Origin: Cordia subcordata
Lineage: Eukaryota; Streptophyta; Magnoliopsida; Boraginales; Cordiaceae
Reading direction: 5' to 3'
Assembly (NCBI GenBank): GCA_028554755.1
Contig: JAPTOF010000012.1
Span: forward strand, 1,258,501-1,322,500
Length of the DNA: 64,000 bases
Each line of letters starts with the position of its first letter. The first letter of the stretch is position 1. Below are positions 58,554 to 64,000 of this stretch, piece after piece. A model generated the notes under the pieces. The model had not been told where the DNA came from. It made no database searches and was given only the letters and a program-made list of their open reading frames with translations. The position numbers and the translations under genes are program-made.

Positions 58554-61175
58554 CCAAAACTTTATCTTTTTTGGTTATTGCTAGCTGAGGCATACAAATA
58601 AAAGCAAACACATATAGGGTGAGCTTAGACACAATCATTCACCCCACCATATCTTAGATATCTTCAATAATCATATGCTTGTTTTCTAGTTATCATCGAT
58701 TTCATGCAACGGATCAAAATGTAAGGCGTTTTCCCAAGTGTCCCACTTCATAACACGATTAATTAGTACCAATAAAATGCTAAATATTAAACCAAATCGA
58801 ATCAAATTTTATTTTATTAGGTGAGAACGTTGTCTATAATGGTATCAATCATAGTACTGTTGAGAGATATATGCTGTCGGCGTTTTATTATGGTTAAGCT
58901 TAGTGATGATTAATAAATATTGTGTTTTTGATATGGTACAAAATAAACACGAAAAGAACATTTTGGCACAATAATGGCTACAAAGTACTGTTGGTCTGGT
59001 GATGAAAGTATATTTGCAGCAGCAGGTAGCTGCCAGCTCTGGCTTTTATTATAATTGTAAAACATGTTGTTCATGATGAAAGTTAAGCTTGTTTCGATCA
59101 ATTATTTTCATAGACAGAAGAAAAAAAGGAGTTGCGTTTTGTCTTGTTTATTCGCGTGGGTGCAATTTTGTTTATTGCATAGGCGATTGAATATATTGGG
59201 CATTGAAATAGCACTATCTGCTAATTGCTTTCATGCCAAGTGCTGCGCTGCTGCTGTGCATCGAAACATAGCTTTCTGTTTAGGGAACAACCAGCAACGT
59301 AGCTCCTTTACTGGCCTGAACCTCTTTTTCTGGCGTAAGGGCTTGTCTAAATTGGTTCTTTCTAAAAGCGTTTGTTTGTTTGTTTTTTTTTTTAAATTTT
59401 GAGATTTCTTACTTTTGAAAAAAGTTAATATTGAGCTCTTTCTACAGTTTCAGTTTTTTTTTTTAAAATTCAATCTAGATACTTATTATGAAAAAGATGT
59501 ATTTTCTTTTTTGTTCAAAAACAGTACTTTTCCATAAAAAAACAAACAATCTAAATAGACCCTAATTCTCTCTTTCACACTGCAATACTTAGTGCAACAT
59601 GAAAGTTTTGTCATGTCATGAAAATAACCTCTCATATATAAAATACATTTTGTGAATAGAGTTTAGAACGAGTCGATTCTTTTTTGCATCTTTTGTATTA
59701 CCAAAACTTTTGTGTACGGAGATTCTTTTTTTTTTTTCTCTTTTTTTATGTTCTAAGTAATTAAATTTCATTTGTTTGTGATTTAGGATTTAGGATTAAG
59801 AATTGCTACTATTTTTCTTCTATATGTGTTCACATGCCATCATAACGTTTTCCATGAAACTAAAGGAGACTTGTTTCGTTTGTTACAGCCACGTGTAAGG
59901 ACCATCTATATATAAAGTGATAGTACTATCTGAGACTAGTCAAGAACTCGTGAAAGGGTTACTATCTTTTTGACCATGCCGACCTTTTTCTTTCTTTACC
60001 TCAAAACATAAAACACGATTTTGAATATTCTTCACTTGGCAAGCTTGAAGAAAGGGAAAAAGCAGATCAACGCGACATTGACATTTAAAAAAATAGCATA
60101 TCACATCCATAAAACTCGAAAGATGGGAATCTTACAAAAGCTAACAATACATTTCCCACCTAGTCGCGCCCTTGACAAGTTCGCCTTCTATCTTCAAAAG
60201 CGTTATACTTTGGTCGTTTATCTACGTAACACGTCTACTCGATAATTAATGATTTTATCATGTGTTACGTTAGTCATTTGGCCACAAATAGATAAAAGTG
60301 AATCTATTATGCCATGTGAGTTTTTGCCAGATTAGAATTTTGTATCTTTGAGATCGATTATATCTTATGCGACTATTTTATCTAAGATGAGTTCCTCGTT
60401 AAAAAGAAAAAGTGAAGAAGGAACTAATGCATGCTCCCCTGGCCATGCACGAACTTTAGTTATACTACAATAATAACGGTAATAACGTACAGGTTAAAGA
60501 ATGTATAAAATATTATAATATATATTAGGGTAGTTGAACGTTAAAGAAAAAGCTCAATTAAGCTAGGGTTGATCATGAAGAAAAGAGTGGTGCCTAGTAA
60601 CACGTAAATCGGCGACTATCACGGATTCGTGGACTTGTCTTTTAATTTTTTCCGATAGAGAGGGACGTAAAAGCGATGCTATATGTTGGACAAAGAAGAG
60701 AACAAGATTCCGGGTTTTTGGAATACCAAATATATAGGGAGATTACTCAGAGGACGAATTATATTAGTCCCCGGAATTATGCGACTAAGCACTTTCTCAT
60801 CTCACACCTTACTAACTCGGAGACAATTATAAGTGTGATCTCGTTTTTTACATGCATAACTTAGAAATCCTATTTGTATGTGAGGGAACGTGTGAGAGAC
60901 AATGCATCATATAAGTGACAAAACTCATTACTATTATCTCTATTTATCATGCATGTACATAATTCAGAATATATAATTACACTAACATATAATAAGAGGG
61001 CATGTTGAAGACATGCATTGAACTAGTTAAATTCCTAATTAACTAATCCTTTCTTCTTGCCCAACATTTTTTCGAACACTACATATAATGAGAGTTTTAT
61101 ATGTCAAGTTGCGTGTTAATGTTTCAAATGCTCTTCAATAGGAAACAATTTCATCTAACATATATATACATATAT

Positions 61176-61207
<32 letters not shown>

Positions 61208-64000
61208 TTGATTTGGTGGTTGAGGATATAGACTATGGCCATGGTCTTGTTGATTGAATGCTTAGCCATCATTGAAGTACAAAAAAAGGGAGCAAGTGGG
61301 AGAAGAATCAGGGCTAAAGCTTATTACTACGACATTGGGTTCTTCTCCAAACAATTGAGAGGTTTCAATTAGTAGATGGAAGAATCATGGTCATGCACTA
61401 GTAAGCACGTTGACTAGGAGCTAAATATTAATATTGTTTTCAAGAAGACTAATTAATATAAACCTAGGTAATTAACTAACCATTAACGAACTCTACTAAT
61501 CTTTTTGGTTGTTAGATAAAGCAAGTAGGTGCAATGAATCTTAATTTCAGGTGCAACACATATACTTACAAGACTTTGGTAATCATCATTTAGCTCTTAA
61601 TCAATATCTAGTAAATCTTCGTGTTCACAATATATCCCATCATAAACCCTCCATATATTACCTACTAATTAATTAATGACATACAATAAACAAATAGCCA
61701 ATTAAGCATATGAATTATGGTCAAATTATCAAGTTGTTGCAATTAAGAAATAGCCAATAAGTATTTAAATTATGGTCAAATCAAGATGTTGCAATAATAT
61801 AAACTCTTAATGGTTTATTGATCAAGGACCAAAACGATATAATTAATGGGGCTATATATCTATAAAAAACACATAGTTTAATTAGGTAAATATGATTGAT
61901 ATCTTTTCGCGCATCATTTGTCACATTCACGAAACCTATAAATGATAAGTATTATAATATAATGATATGGCTTTGCAGCAACTAAACACAACTAAATATA
62001 AACAATATCTAACTAAATTATAGATATAGATTCTTCATTCATCCATTCTTTTTTCTTTTGTTTGATTTTCCAATTTTGCGGCAACTGAACACGATTGACT
62101 GCTGACATTTTACTAAATTATGACTATAGATTCTTTATCCATCCTTTTTTTTTTTGCTTCCAATTTTCAACTACTATTAGTTAATCTCTCAAGATCTTAA
62201 GGGGTTGTCATTTCTCAATCAAATGATACTTGATTTTTCCTCATTATTTTATGCTAACTAAGATTTGATTTAATTTTCTAAAACTTTACTATATCAATAT
62301 AAGATATTTCTTCACAGAAAAGATGCTCAACTTTCTTTCTTTCTTTCTTTCTTTTTTTTTCCCTCTAAAACCTCACCCTAATTCAATTCCCACCCCTTAT
62401 GATATTCAAACTTATGTCGATTGTCAGTTCTAAAGAAAACAGTTCCAATTATTTGAGCTACTCCTTGAACCTTTTAGTGCTCAACTTAAGAAGCTAAGTT
62501 TTAGACTCTTCCTTGTACGTTTTCTCAAGTACTTTGAATTTCGTATTCAAATCACTACTGCTATGAATTAATTACTACTTCAAGTCCACAATCCATATGT
62601 TCTTTTCATTTTGGAGAATCTCTAGTTACAAATTTCATTCATTTGTTACATTATGAATTATGATCCTCTCATATCAAATGTTCTCTCATATTAATATGAG
62701 TGGCAATCTACACTATGGTTAACAATACTGAATTTCTAGCAATATTTTTTGAATAAATTAAGTGAATGTACAAAATCTAGTAAAAAGAGAGTGAATGTAT
62801 AATTAACATTGTTCATGTCCTTTATGAGGACATCGAGGGCAAGTATAGGTTCGAGATTTACAAACTTTTTGCCCAAAATTGAATATCACGGGTTCACAAC
62901 GAACAAAAATTAAAGCACAAGAATAGTTGACGCCATGGAGAGTATCATGCTTAATGTCATCCCTTCACTCTGATTGATTCCTCTTTTAATTTAACTGGAA
63001 AGAATTCATATAATATTATATTTGTTATGCTGAAAATTTTGTATTACATAACCTAAGGTACATTAAGAAGTGATATATAATAATGCTCATAAAAAAAATA
63101 GACCAAATAATAGCATGAATTTGATTAGCTAATCGATCTACTTATCAAACTTAAAAAAGAATAAATCTGAAAAAAGAAAGGAAAAAAAAAAAGAACACGC
63201 ACCCCTAAATAAATGCATTAGGTGAAATGTAATAATGCAGTATTTATGCGTTATCAGCAAAAATATTGAGCCCAAAAAACAAAGTTACGCCCTATGAAAT
63301 ACCGCAAAATATTAATTGAGCCATGATATATTTAATAGTCTTACCTAAATGAGTAATACTTTGTTTTTTCCTTTTTATTGAAAAACTCTGATCCAGGGAT
63401 TAATTTGGATCCTCTTTTCTTTTTTTTTCTTTTCCCCCTTATGACAAGAGAACTCACAAAACTCAATTATTAGAAAATTGGCACGACCTGACCAGTAAAC
63501 CTTTAGGTGCAGAGTTTCATCCCGAGGACACACCAATTGGGTGAACAACGGACCTTTTAGTGGAACGAGAAGAGAATTAAACGTGAATGTGCCTAAGAAC
63601 TCGATTAATTTTAATCAATTGAGCCATAAATTGCCGTAAATTTGAATTCTCTTATATAATCCCTAATTATAAGATGTGAGATCTGACCACACGAACACTA
63701 CAAAGTATTAAGTCTAAAAAATTTGTTACACCCAAACAACACCATTAATTGTCTGAAAAACTTCAACTGTGTCAATTAATATATATTCTTTCATTCCATC
63801 TTAATTATATGTGGTTGATATATATTTTGATACTGTAATCCGCAAAATTCAGGATATATGAATTGCTTAATAGATTTTAAACATAAAAATGCGGCGTCAA
63901 TCTTGGGCATCCTTCGGATTTGCATGTGAGGGCCACTCTCAGCAGTTTACTACCCTCTATCTCTATTTACTTTAATTTATTCCAATAAATATAGCTTAAC
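58554..64000. other. Gene-free AT-rich region to the window end
   Basis: The longest open stretches (59064-59402, 60021-60245, 60676-60864) show no family similarity, codon-bias signal or splice structure that I can support. Simple repeats are (TA)n with TATACA at 61160-61207 and (TTTC)n at 62333-62357. Confidence 0.5.

Noticed and set aside
59064..59402. 112-codon open frame in the gene-free right part
   Set aside because: No recognisable domain, Cys-rich by chance, no splice partners; kept as unannotated spacer.

Overview
The window reads as nuclear DNA of a flowering plant, a eudicot. It is AT-rich, its genes are broken by many GT-AG introns, and the spacers are full of small transposons. 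The closest relatives I recognise are plant proteins: chloroplast FtsZ1, plant SYP5-type SNAREs and plant TFIID subunit TAF6. The intact glycosyltransferase looks like the UGT94 clade, which hints at an asterid, but I cannot name the species. No CRISPR array, operon, tRNA or rRNA gene was found.

Layout. 1-4.9 kb is a transposon nest: a MITE is split by a hAT-type element, which itself holds the 5' part of a Ty1/copia retrotransposon. 5.3-14.1 kb (+) is a 15-exon DNA topoisomerase I gene whose introns carry a TRIM-type mini-retrotransposon, a probable relic of another, and a hAT-like MITE. 15.0-15.3 kb holds a LINE relic and 16.6-16.9 kb a second TRIM. 17.2-19.6 kb (-) is a receptor-kinase-like gene whose product lacks the catalytic motifs. 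20.1-20.9 kb is a truncated copy of a glycosyltransferase gene, broken next to a hAT-like end. 21.6-25.7 kb (+) is FtsZ1. 26.3-31.3 kb (-) is TAF6, convergent with FtsZ1. 31.3-34 kb is a duplicated spacer with a Mutator-like MITE in one copy. 34.2-35.6 kb (+) is an intact, intronless UGT. 36.5-37.2 kb is a non-autonomous hAT element. 37.7-40.5 kb (-) is a SYP51/52-type Qc-SNARE. 46.0-53.5 kb (+) is a PHD-finger plus BAH-like chromatin protein with a third TRIM in an intron. From 53.5 to 64 kb I see no gene, only repeats and one further MITE candidate.

The genes are mostly single-copy housekeeping functions: DNA relaxation, plastid division, basal transcription, vacuolar/endosomal fusion and chromatin reading. 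They are independent transcription units with no sign of joint function. The variable layer is the transposons plus the UGT and pseudokinase loci.

I derived exon boundaries by hand from reading frame, splice-site dinucleotides and family similarity. Each complete model below closes in frame from ATG to stop.
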